In this document: positions 27,167 through 35,187 of the stretch, piece by piece
Position numbering within the stretch: the first letter of the stretch is position 1
Layout: each line of letters starts with the position of its first letter
Assembly: GCF_025354435.1 (NCBI RefSeq)
Contig: NZ_JANXMU010000058.1
Location: 1 to 64,000 of the forward strand
Reading direction: 5' to 3'
Source: Rhodoferax sp.
Lineage (GTDB): Bacteria > Pseudomonadota > Gammaproteobacteria > Burkholderiales > Burkholderiaceae_C
DNA: 64,000 nucleotides
Program-made: the position numbers and the translations under genes
Notes under the pieces: model-generated
What the model was told of the DNA's origin: nothing
Databases searched by the model: none
The model's input: the letters and a program-made list of their open reading frames with translations, nothing else

Positions 27167-29155
27167 TCAACGCAGTGCACGGTAGATTTCTTCAGCCAAA
27201 TCACGCGAAATGCCGTCAACTTTGGCGATATCGTCCACTCCGGCTGCCGCCACGCCCCGGATGCCACCAAAACGCTGCAACAGGCTGGCGCGTTTTTTCG
27301 GACCGATGCCCGCAATATCTTCCAGCTTGCTGCCGCCCACGCGAACCTTCGCGCGCTGGGCCCGCATGCCGGTAATGGCAAAACGGTGGGCCTCGTCACG
27401 GATCTGGGCCACCAGCATCAGCGCCGCCGAATCGCGGGCTAAAGTAGCTTTGGTTCGACCGTCGGCAAATACCAATTCTTCCAACCCGACCTTGCGACCC
27501 TCGCCTTTTTCCACCCCGACGATCAGCCCCAGGTCCAGCCCCAGCGACTCGAACACCGCCTTGGCCATGGACACCTGGCCCTTTCCACCATCGACCAGCA
27601 CCAGGTCGGGCATGCGCCCTGCCGCAGGTTCCGCAGTCGGCTCCGTCTGCACGCCAAACTTGCTGTAGCGCCGCGTCAGCACCTGGCGCATGGCGGCGTA
27701 ATCGTCGCCCGGCGTAATGCCTTCGATCTTGTAGCGCCGGTATTCCGAGTTCTGCATCTTGTGCTGCTGGAACACCACACAGGAGGCCTGGGTGGCCTCC
27801 CCGGCAGTGTGTGAAATATCGAAACACTCGATGCGCAAAGTATCCAAATCATCAGGGGCCAGGTCCAGCGCATCCACCAGCGCCCGGGTGCGAGCTTGTT
27901 GTGAGCCCTCTTCGGCCAGCAGGCGGGCCAGTTGCAAACCGGCATTTTTCTGCGCCATTTCTTGCCACACGCGGCGCTGCTCACGGGGGTTGTGCACCGC
28001 CGTGACCTTGACCCCGCTTTGCGACGACAAGGCATCCAACAAAGCCTTACCCACCGGCGCGCTGGTGATCAGGGCCGGGGGAATCGGGATGTCGATGTAG
28101 TGCTGGGCGATGAAGGCCTCCAGCACCTGCACCTCCACGGCCTGGGCGACATCTTCACCTTCCACCTCCACGCTGCCCATGAAAAAAGCGTCTTCCACGT
28201 GGGTGGGGAAATAGGCGCGATCGCCCAGGTGCCGCCCGCCACGCACCATGGCCAGATTCACGCAGGCCCGCCCGCCCTGCACCTTCACAGCCAAGATATC
28301 CACGTCCTTGTCAGACACGTTGTCCACCGACTGCTGGTGCAGCACCGTAGACAAGGCACTCATCTGGTTGCGCAACTCGGCCGCCTGCTCAAACTCCAGT
28401 TTGTCGGCGTGGGCCATCATGCGGATCTCTAGCGCTTGCAGCACCTGCTGGGTTTCGCCGTCCAGAAACTTCTCGGCGTTCAGCACATCCTGTGCGTAAT
28501 CTTGCGGCGACACAAAGTTCACGCAGGGACCCGAGCAGCGCTTGATCTGGTACAGCAAACAGGGTCGGGTGCGGTTGTTAAACACCGTGTCTTCGCAGGT
28601 GCGCAGGCGGAAGACTTTTTGCAGCAGCTGGATCGACTCCTTCACCGCCCAGGCGCTGGGAAACGGGCCGAAGTAGCGATGCTTCTTCTCGACCGAACCC
28701 CGGTAGTAAGCCACGCGCGGAAAGGTCACCGCGCTGGGCTCGGCGGCGAAAGCAGGCAAGGCGGTGATCTTCAGGTAAGGGTAGCTCTTGTCGTCGCGGA
28801 ACAAGATGTTGTACTTGGGGTGCAACGTCTTGATGAGGTTATTTTCCAGCAGCAGCGCCTCGGCCTCGGAGCGCACCACGGTCGTCTGCATGCGCGCAAT
28901 TTTGCTGACCATGTGGCCGATGCGGGTGCCGCCGTGGTCGCGCTGGAAATAGGTGGTGACGCGCTTCTTGAGATTCTTGGCCTTGCCGACATACAGCACG
29001 GTGCCATCGGCATCGAAGTAGCGGTAGACACCCGGCAAGGCGGGCAAGGCCGCGACTTCGCTCAGCAACTGGTCAGAATGGACGGGCGCTACGGCGGGCG
29101 CATTGGGCGGCACGGCAGGAACCACAGGCGGTTCAACAGGATTAATCTCGGACAT
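27167..29155 (-). CDS. uvrC: Excinuclease ABC subunit C
   Basis: Dual-incision nuclease of nucleotide-excision repair. The protein is 662 residues, about 50 longer than E. coli UvrC. The N-terminal GIY-YIG domain has [20 protein letters not shown] with VTTYF. A UvrB-binding UVR motif lies near 245-275 ([20 protein letters not shown]), the RNase-H-like domain has [13 protein letters not shown], and a C-terminal helix-hairpin-helix pair ends the protein ([20 protein letters not shown]). The start at 29155 ([10 protein letters not shown]) adds a Pro/Ala-rich leader before the GIY domain; it is divergent from the metallopeptidase gene, so the short gap must hold both promoters. Confidence 0.95.
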   Translation of the reverse strand: MSEINPVEPPVVPAVPPNAPAVAPVHSDQLLSEVAALPALPGVYRYFDADGTVLYVGKAKNLKKRVTTYFQRDHGGTRIGHMVSKIARMQTTVVRSEAEALLLENNLIKTLHPKYNILFRDDKSYPYLKITALPAFAAEPSAVTFPRVAYYRGSVEKKHRYFGPFPSAWAVKESIQLLQKVFRLRTCEDTVFNNRTRPCLLYQIKRCSGPCVNFVSPQDYAQDVLNAEKFLDGETQQVLQALEIRMMAHADKLEFEQAAELRNQMSALSTVLHQQSVDNVSDKDVDILAVKVQGGRACVNLAMVRGGRHLGDRAYFPTHVEDAFFMGSVEVEGEDVAQAVEVQVLEAFIAQHYIDIPIPPALITSAPVGKALLDALSSQSGVKVTAVHNPREQRRVWQEMAQKNAGLQLARLLAEEGSQQARTRALVDALDLAPDDLDTLRIECFDISHTAGEATQASCVVFQQHKMQNSEYRRYKIEGITPGDDYAAMRQVLTRRYSKFGVQTEPTAEPAAGRMPDLVLVDGGKGQVSMAKAVFESLGLDLGLIVGVEKGEGRKVGLEELVFADGRTKATLARDSAALMLVAQIRDEAHRFAITGMRAQRAKVRVGGSKLEDIAGIGPKKRASLLQRFGGIRGVAAAGVDDIAKVDGISRDLAEEIYRALR

Positions 29156-29201
29156 ATCCCGTATTGTGGACAATCCCGGGCTGCGCTCCCCCACACTCTG
29201 C

Positions 29202-29714
29202 ATGAATCCCCTGAAATACCTGTCCGCCTACCCGGCCCACGTCACCGCCCAGGTGCAGCAACTGCTGGCCGACGACCAACTGGGCGCGCTGCTGCTCAAA
29301 AAGTACCCGCGCGCCCACAGCGTGCGCACCGACAAAGCCTTGTTCGAGTACGTGATGGACCTCAAAACCCAGCACCTGCGCAACGCCGCGCCCATCAACA
29401 AAGTCGGCTTTGACGCCAAGCTGCACGTCTACCACCACGCGCTGGGCACCCACACCACCGTGTCGCGGGTGCAGGGCAACAAGCTCAAGGCCAAGCACGA
29501 AATCCGCATCGCCACCCTGTTCAAGGACGTGCCCGACCCGTTCCTGAAAATGATCGCTGTGCACGAGCTGGCCCACCTGAAGGAGCGCAACCACGACAAG
29601 CCCTTCTACCAGCTCTGCACCTACATGGAGCCCGACTACCACCAGCTGGAATTCGACGTGCGCCTGTACCTGACCCACATCGACGCATCCGGCAAACTGG
29701 ACTGGCCGAGCTGA
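29202..29714 (+). CDS. YgjP-like (DUF45) metallopeptidase-domain protein
   Basis: The protein is 170 residues. The zinc-protease signature HELAH is at 121-125 ([19 protein letters not shown]), with further His at 131 in the NHDK spacing typical of the YgjP/WLM-like minimal metallopeptidases. The remainder is alpha/beta without a signal peptide, so it is cytosolic. ATG at 29202 ([10 protein letters not shown]) is preferred over an in-frame start 99 nt upstream that would overlap uvrC. Its stop overlaps the earP start (TGATG), so it is co-translated with earP. The substrate is unknown. Confidence 0.82.
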   Translation: MNPLKYLSAYPAHVTAQVQQLLADDQLGALLLKKYPRAHSVRTDKALFEYVMDLKTQHLRNAAPINKVGFDAKLHVYHHALGTHTTVSRVQGNKLKAKHEIRIATLFKDVPDPFLKMIAVHELAHLKERNHDKPFYQLCTYMEPDYHQLEFDVRLYLTHIDASGKLDWPS

Positions 29715-30826
29715 TGCGCTGGGACATCTTCTGCGAGGTGATCGACAACTTTGGCGACATCGGCGTGTGCTGGCGGCTCAGTGCCAACCTGGCCGCGCGC
29801 GGCGTGCAGGTGCGGCTGTGGGTGGACGACCCTTCGGCCCTGGCCTGGATGGCACCCCAGGGCTGCCCCGGCGTAGAGGTGCGGCGCTGGACGCAGCCTT
29901 TGGACGTGGACACGCTGGAACCCAGCGACGTGTGGGTCGAAGCCTTCGGCTGCACTATTGCTCCTGAATTCATAGCTGCCTGCGCTTATTACACTTGCGC
30001 TAATGGCCTAAAGCCCTTATGGATCAACCTGGAATACCTGTCCGCCGAGCCCTACGTGGAACGCTGCCACGCCCTGCCCTCGCTGGTACGTGAAGGCCCG
30101 GCAGCGGGTCGGCACAAATGGTTTTTTTACCCCGGCTTTACCGCCCACACCGGTGGCCTGCTGCGTGAGGCGGACGTGGCGCAGCGGCAAGCGGACTTTG
30201 ATGCAGACACCTGGCTACAAGCCCTGTGGCCCCGGTTGGAGCATGCGCACGGCGCGCCTGCGCGGCAAGCGGGCGAGCAAACCATCAGCCTGTTCTGCTA
30301 CGAGCCCGCGGCCCTGGAGGGGCTACTGGAACAGCTAGCCAACACCGACACGCCCACCCGGCTACTGGTTACCACAGGCCGCGCCACGCGCGCTGTGCAG
30401 ACGTTTTTTACAGATAAAAACAGGCTCCAGCGCATATTCCACATGCGCAGACAGCTATCAATTTCATACTTTCCCGCCCTGGACCAGCGCGACTTCGACC
30501 ACCTGCTGTGGGCCAGCGACTGCAACCTGGTGCGCGGCGAGGACTCGCTGGTGCGTGCCATCTGGGCCGGTAAACCCTTTGTGTGGCAAATCTACCCGCA
30601 AGACGACGATGCCCACCACGCCAAGCTGGAAGCCTTTTTGGACATGGCCCAGGCCCCCGCCTCTTTACGGCAATTCCACCGGGTGTGGAATGGACTGGAA
30701 AGTAGCCCCCTGCCCCCGTTGGAATGGACCGAATGGCGCAGCAATGTGCGGGCTTTACGTGGGCAGCTACTGCAGCAAGTCGACCTGGCCACCCAGCTGC
30801 TCGATTTCAAATCCAAAACCCGTTAA
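29714..30826 (+). CDS. earP: Protein-arginine rhamnosyltransferase EarP (EF-P maturation)
   Basis: GT-B enzyme that moves rhamnose from dTDP-rhamnose to Arg32 of EF-P. The protein is 370 residues, family length. The N-terminus [22 protein letters not shown] carries the conserved DNFGD motif (catalytic Asp). WINLEYLSAEPYVERCH is near 97, the nucleotide-sugar site FDHLLWASDCNLVRGEDSLVRAIWAGKPFVWQIYPQ near 255-290. The efp gene follows 113 nt downstream. Two dispersed palindromes are translated here: PEFIAACAYYTCANGLKP sits right before the WINLEYL block, and FTDKNRLQRIFHMRRQLSIS lies before the FDHLLW block. Conserved motifs on either side are intact, so the enzyme is probably active. Confidence 0.95.
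   Translation: MRWDIFCEVIDNFGDIGVCWRLSANLAARGVQVRLWVDDPSALAWMAPQGCPGVEVRRWTQPLDVDTLEPSDVWVEAFGCTIAPEFIAACAYYTCANGLKPLWINLEYLSAEPYVERCHALPSLVREGPAAGRHKWFFYPGFTAHTGGLLREADVAQRQADFDADTWLQALWPRLEHAHGAPARQAGEQTISLFCYEPAALEGLLEQLANTDTPTRLLVTTGRATRAVQTFFTDKNRLQRIFHMRRQLSISYFPALDQRDFDHLLWASDCNLVRGEDSLVRAIWAGKPFVWQIYPQDDDAHHAKLEAFLDMAQAPASLRQFHRVWNGLESSPLPPLEWTEWRSNVRALRGQLLQQVDLATQLLDFKSKTR
29955..30020 (+). repeat. Dispersed palindromic element, copy 9 (inside earP, first)
   Basis: Forward orientation in frame with earP: GAATTCATAGCTGCCTGCGC, TTATTACAC, TTGCGCTAATGGCC. The arms GCGC...GCGC and the ATAGCTGC edge are clear. Translated APEFIAACAYYTCANGLKP. The frame (ATA GCT GCC) is the same as in lolA, pcm and DUF748. 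Confidence 0.85.
30403..30470 (-). repeat. Dispersed palindromic element, copy 10 (inside earP, second)
   Basis: Minus-strand copy: AATTGATAGCTGTCTGCGCA, TGTGGAATATGCGC, TGGAGCCTGTTTTTATC. The centre GCATATTCCACATGCGC is nearly identical to the yhaN and DadA-like copies. earP reads the opposite strand, translating it as NRLQRIFHMRRQLSIS, a frame not used by other copies here. Confidence 0.88.
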
Positions 30827-30939
30827 AATTCAAGGCTTTGCCCAAACGGGCTGCTACCGGCAAACGCGAATGTTTTGCCCTACCCGCCGCAGACATCTTC
30901 TTTGAGAAGCATTGAGCGGCCCTCACCCCAGAAAATGCT

Positions 30940-31494
30940 ATGAAAATCGCCCAAGATATCCGCGCTGGCAACGTCATCATGCACGGCAAAGACCCCATGG
31001 TCGTCCTGAAAACCGAATACAGCCGCGGTGGCCGCAATTCCGCCACCGTGCGCATGAAGCTCAAAAGCCTGATCGCCAACTTCAACACCGAACAAGTGTT
31101 CAAGGCCGACGACAAGCTCGACCAGGTCATTCTGGACAAGAAGGATTGCACCTACTCTTACTTTGCCGAACCCATGTACATCTGCATGGACACCGAATTC
31201 AACCAGTACGAAGTCGAAGCCGAGAACATGGGCGACGCCCTGAACTACCTGGAAGACGGCATGGAACTGGAAGTCGTGTTCTACGACGGCAAGGCCATCT
31301 CGGTTGAACTGCCCACCAGCGTGCAGCGCGAAATCACCTGGACCGAGCCCGCCGTCAAGGGCGACACGTCCGGCAAGGTGCTCAAGCCCGCCAAGATTGC
31401 CACCGGTTTTGAATTCGGCGTGCCGATCTTCGTGGCCCAAGGCGACAAGGTCGAAATCGACACCCGTACCGGCGAATACCGCAAGCGCGTCTAA
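30940..31494 (+). CDS. efp: Translation elongation factor P
   Basis: tRNA-shaped factor that rescues ribosomes stalled at polyproline. The protein is 184 residues, with three OB-like domains. The tip of domain I is [13 protein letters not shown] with Arg at position 32, the residue rhamnosylated by EarP (lysine in EpmA/B-type bacteria). Domain III ends [21 protein letters not shown], a canonical C-terminus. It follows earP and is terminated by a strong hairpin 20 nt downstream. The Arg32 form and neighbouring earP agree. Confidence 0.97.
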   Translation: MKIAQDIRAGNVIMHGKDPMVVLKTEYSRGGRNSATVRMKLKSLIANFNTEQVFKADDKLDQVILDKKDCTYSYFAEPMYICMDTEFNQYEVEAENMGDALNYLEDGMELEVVFYDGKAISVELPTSVQREITWTEPAVKGDTSGKVLKPAKIATGFEFGVPIFVAQGDKVEIDTRTGEYRKRV

Positions 31495-31511
31495 ACGCGG
31501 CTGACCGGCAA

Positions 31512-31537
31512 AAGGCTCCTTCGGGAGCCTTTTTTTA
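31512..31537 (+). terminator. Intrinsic terminator of efp
   Basis: AAGGCTCC-TTCG-GGAGCCTT stem with the stable TTCG tetraloop, followed by a run of T. It lies 18 nt past the efp stop. Confidence 0.93.
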
Positions 31538-31560
31538 TTGCGGCAAGAATATCCCCCACC

Positions 31561-33552
31561 ATGACCTTCACCAAAACCGTCGCGCATTTCGTCCCCAAAG
31601 CCCTCACGCCCACGGCGGAGCAAGTGGCGATCCAGATAAGCCCGGCGCGGATGGCCATCGTGGAAGCCAACGCGGGCGCCGCCAAAACCACGGTGCTGGC
31701 CTTGCGCATGGCTGAGGCCTGGACGCGGGGCACCCGGGCCGGGCAGATTTTTGCGCTCACCTACACCGACGCGGCCTGTGGGGCCTTGCGCGGTGCTTTA
31801 AAGAAAATTGGCGTGCCCGCAGCCGTGGCGCAGCAGATGCGCATCCAGACCTTTGAAGCCTTCAGCACCCAGGTGCTGGCCGAGATCGAAGGCGGCCAGG
31901 TGCCGGTTTACACCGAGGCGGAACAGTTCAGCCCGGTGATCTGGGAGGCCGTGCAGCAGGTGGCAGAGCACCCCGATGCCCGCTGGCGCTCCGAGCTGCT
32001 GATGCCCACCCTGGGCGACCACGGCATGACAGACAGCTTCCTGCAGCAGGGCGAAATCCTCAAAGGCACGCTGCGCGATGTGCTGGAGCGCGATGACCAG
32101 GCCGTGTCGCCCGACTATGCCGACAGCATTGGCACCGAATACACCCAGTTCAAGATTCATTTGGCGTTCGAGCGCATCCGCTGCGCCAACCCCGAAAAGC
32201 CCGCCTTCCGCGGGCCGCAGGATGCCACCTACGACCTCGCCTGCCTGCTGCACGGCGGGGAATCGATGCGGCACACGTCCAGCTGGCCGCAGGCCGTCAA
32301 AGTGCTGGTGGTCGACGAAATGCACGACATGAACCAGGCCATGTTCATCCTGCTGCGGGCGCTGCTGGCAAGCAACCGCTGCTTCTTCTGCGGCGTGGGC
32401 GACATCGACCAGGTGATCCACAAAGCCACCGGTGCCGATGCGCAGTTCATGCGCTCGGCCCTGGAAGCGCACAGCACGCACGCCGTGCAGCGCTACCCGC
32501 TGACGCACAGCTTTCGCTTCAGCCCGGCCTTGGCCAAGCTGGCCGGTGCCGTGGCCCGCAACAAACCCTACGCCTCCCTGGCCCCCCACGCCACCAGCGT
32601 CGCGGTGCAAAGCTACACCGACAACGCCGACTGCGCCCGCCAAGTGGTGGAAGCCGCCATGCAGTGGAAGGCCCAGCCCAAGGCCAAGATGGACGCGTTC
32701 GCCGTGCTGCTGCGCCACCCGCACCAGTCGGTGCAGATCGAAAACGCCTTGATCACCGCAGGTATTGCCTACACCACCCAGGGCTTTGACAGCTATGTGC
32801 AGCGCCCCGAGGTGCTGCTGCTGCGCGGCCTGCTGGCGGTGGCCACCGACGACTTGGCCAGCATCACCGCCGAGCAGACACGCAAAAATATCCTGCGTGC
32901 CTTGGTGTTTTTTGCCGAATCGCGTATCCAGGTGGACGGCCGTGAGCACGAATCCCAGCAGGAACTGCTGGACGACGCGGTGCGCGCCGTGGCCGTAGCC
33001 CCGACGTTTTTGAAATCATTCTTTGAGAACCAGGTGCTACGCAATGCCCCGGCAAGCACCCGCCAGCGGCTGCAGGCTGCCGTTGACACCATCCGCAACC
33101 ACACCGGCCCAGGCCTGCTGGCAGCCGTGCTGGCGGCCCTGCACGCACCTTCGCTGGTGCGCAACGTGCTGACCTCCACCCGCCGCCGCCTGGAAGCCGA
33201 GTCGAATCTGGCCTGGCTGGCCCAGGCGGCCGAGGGCTTTGCCAGCCCGGCCCAGTTTTTCCAGCACCTGAACGCCATCGAGCAAAAGCAGCAGACCAGC
33301 CCCAAAGATAAAGCCGCCAGCCTGCTGATCGCCAGCATCACCAGCGTCAAAGGTTTGGAATTTGATGCGGTACTGCTGCCCTACCTGGCGCAGGGCGAAT
33401 TCCCCGATCCACAGGGCGATGCCGATGAAGAACTGAACACGCTGTACGTGGGTCTCACCCGCGCACGGCGTGCGCTCAGCGTGTACATCCACGCAGAGCG
33501 CCCCGGCGGGTTCAGTGGATTTTGCAAGCCCCCGGAGCCGCCGGTTCGATGA
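31561..33552 (+). CDS. UvrD/Rep-like superfamily 1 helicase
   Basis: The protein is 663 residues. SF1A motifs can be followed: Q-motif-like LTPTAEQVAIQ at 16-26, motif I EANAGAAKTT near 36-45 (GAAKTT where GSGKT is usual), Ia FALTYTDAACGALR, II VLVVDEMHDMN (DEMH rather than DEAQ/DEFQ), III CGVGDIDQVIH, IV LTHSFRFSP, V SVKGLEFDAVLLP and VI LYVGLTRARRAL. All key residues for ATP use are present. It is shorter than UvrD/Rep/PcrA and lacks the long 2B domain spacing. The specific role is unknown; a DNA-repair helicase is the natural guess. Its 3' end overlaps the convergent glycosyltransferase gene by 41 nt. Confidence 0.85.
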   Translation: MTFTKTVAHFVPKALTPTAEQVAIQISPARMAIVEANAGAAKTTVLALRMAEAWTRGTRAGQIFALTYTDAACGALRGALKKIGVPAAVAQQMRIQTFEAFSTQVLAEIEGGQVPVYTEAEQFSPVIWEAVQQVAEHPDARWRSELLMPTLGDHGMTDSFLQQGEILKGTLRDVLERDDQAVSPDYADSIGTEYTQFKIHLAFERIRCANPEKPAFRGPQDATYDLACLLHGGESMRHTSSWPQAVKVLVVDEMHDMNQAMFILLRALLASNRCFFCGVGDIDQVIHKATGADAQFMRSALEAHSTHAVQRYPLTHSFRFSPALAKLAGAVARNKPYASLAPHATSVAVQSYTDNADCARQVVEAAMQWKAQPKAKMDAFAVLLRHPHQSVQIENALITAGIAYTTQGFDSYVQRPEVLLLRGLLAVATDDLASITAEQTRKNILRALVFFAESRIQVDGREHESQQELLDDAVRAVAVAPTFLKSFFENQVLRNAPASTRQRLQAAVDTIRNHTGPGLLAAVLAALHAPSLVRNVLTSTRRRLEAESNLAWLAQAAEGFASPAQFFQHLNAIEQKQQTSPKDKAASLLIASITSVKGLEFDAVLLPYLAQGEFPDPQGDADEELNTLYVGLTRARRALSVYIHAERPGGFSGFCKPPEPPVR

Positions 33553-35095
33553 TGCCCCAACGGATCACGCCAGTGGCGTGGTCGGTGGCCTCTTGCTGGG
33601 ACACGGCCCAGGGCAGGTTCCACACGCCGGTATCGGTGGCTCGGGCCATCAGTGCATTCAGGGCCGGACTGTTGTCCGATGCGCCGGTGGCACCGGTGGT
33701 CTGGTTATCCAGCACCAGCGCACCGCAATCGCGCACGGCATCGGCATCCACCCACGGCGACTTGAACAGATGGCCGTCGATCAGCACGGCCACGCGCTGC
33801 GGGCTGTTGGCTACGATATTGCCGCCCAGCCAGATGTCAGACACCACCAGACGCAGCGGCGCATCGGTATGGGCCTTCCAGACCAGCATTGCGTTATGGG
33901 CCAGCACCGCACCGGGGAAGTTCGCCCGGGTTTTGCGGTGCAGGTGGTCGGCCAGCACCGTCTTGCTGACGGTCATACCCACACTCAGCACCACATGCGC
34001 GGCCACCACAAACACCAGCACCCGGCGCAGCATCTGCGGGGTGTCGACGCGGCGCACCAGCGCCATTACCAGCAGGCCGCTGCATAAGAACGCGTTGGTA
34101 CCCCAGCGCGACTGCAGCTCGGTGCGGCTGGCGATGCCGTAAATGGTGGTCAGCACCAGGGGCGACAATGCCGCCACCCACAAAAACAAGCGCTCCTGGG
34201 CGGGTAGCACAGGCAACAGGCGTGCGCTGGCGATCGGGTCTACCGCTTTGCGCGGCCAAAAAACAAAGCCCAGGCAGGCCAGCAAGGGCAGCGTGCGGAA
34301 GAACTGCATCAGAGCAAACTCAAACAGGCTGCGCAGGCCCTCTAGCCAGCCGGACATAGGCTGGGCCACCGAATGGGCGTATTGGAAGGGTAAAAAGTTG
34401 GTCTTCTCCAGCCAGATGGCGTGGGGCACCAGCACCAGCACAAACACCACGGTCGCCATGGCCAGCCCCTGCCAAGTACGGCGGTGGTGCAGGCGGCGGT
34501 CCAGCAGCAGGTACAGCACCAGGCCAGCAAGCGGCAGCAAGGCCACGTACTTCACCAGCATGCCCAGCCCGGCAAACAGCCCGGTCAGCGCCCAGAGTCG
34601 CAAGTGGCCGCGCCGGGTCGCCCAGTAGAAAAACAGCGCGGTGGCCGCTTGGAACGGCAATTCCACCAGGCTGTGGTTGAAGTTGTCGCCGCCCAGGTTG
34701 TGGTAGGTCACCAGCGAGGTCAGGGCCATGGCGATCAAGGAGCGCTGCGGCGACATGAATTCGCAGCCCAGCCGCCAGGTCAGTGCCAGCGCCACCACGA
34801 TGCACACCTGGGTCGCCACGAAAGGCAGCGCAATCGACGGGCCAAACACCTGCAGCAGCAGGTGCATGATCCACGACGGCATGGGCGGGTGTTTCCAATA
34901 GCCGCTTTCCATCGAAAACGACCAGATGAACTGCTCGGCCGAGTCGATCTCGGGGGCGTTGTAGGTCAGCCCGAAGGCAAAGCCCCATAACAGCACCTGG
35001 CCCACACACAAGGCCAGCACCAGATGCCAGGCCGGGCGCACCGCCAGGGCGGTTACCGCAGAACCTGGCAACGGAGCAGGTATGGGGGTGGACAT
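33512..35095 (-). CDS. Membrane glycosyltransferase, ArnT/PMT (GT39-like) family
   Basis: The protein is 527 residues. About ten hydrophobic helices in residues 25-400 precede a C-terminal soluble domain. The first periplasmic loop has the acidic catalytic-type pattern APEIDSAEQFIWSFSMESGYWKHPPM near 48-75 (Asp/Glu and Tyr), seen in lipid-linked-sugar-dependent PMT/ArnT enzymes, and GGDNFNHSLVELPF follows near 145. Such enzymes transfer sugars from undecaprenyl or polyprenyl carriers to lipid A or protein in the periplasm. The sugar and acceptor cannot be read from the sequence. No linked polysaccharide genes are present. The 3' end overlaps the helicase gene tail-to-tail. Confidence 0.78.
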   Translation of the reverse strand: MSTPIPAPLPGSAVTALAVRPAWHLVLALCVGQVLLWGFAFGLTYNAPEIDSAEQFIWSFSMESGYWKHPPMPSWIMHLLLQVFGPSIALPFVATQVCIVVALALTWRLGCEFMSPQRSLIAMALTSLVTYHNLGGDNFNHSLVELPFQAATALFFYWATRRGHLRLWALTGLFAGLGMLVKYVALLPLAGLVLYLLLDRRLHHRRTWQGLAMATVVFVLVLVPHAIWLEKTNFLPFQYAHSVAQPMSGWLEGLRSLFEFALMQFFRTLPLLACLGFVFWPRKAVDPIASARLLPVLPAQERLFLWVAALSPLVLTTIYGIASRTELQSRWGTNAFLCSGLLVMALVRRVDTPQMLRRVLVFVVAAHVVLSVGMTVSKTVLADHLHRKTRANFPGAVLAHNAMLVWKAHTDAPLRLVVSDIWLGGNIVANSPQRVAVLIDGHLFKSPWVDADAVRDCGALVLDNQTTGATGASDNSPALNALMARATDTGVWNLPWAVSQQEATDHATGVIRWGIIEPAAPGACKIH

Positions 35096-35187
35096 AGGCG
35101 GGCAAGCTCGGTGGAGATAGCGTTCGGAGCACTCAAAGCGCCCCGAACAGGCCCTGGCGCATACCAGGGTGGATGGCGTAAGCGGGA

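Noticed and set aside
28425-28455. CTCTAGCGCTTGCAGCACCTGCTGG in uvrC resembles the palindrome centre
   Set aside because: The A/T-rich flanks are missing, the stretch encodes a normal part of UvrC, and only the centre fits; not counted as a copy.
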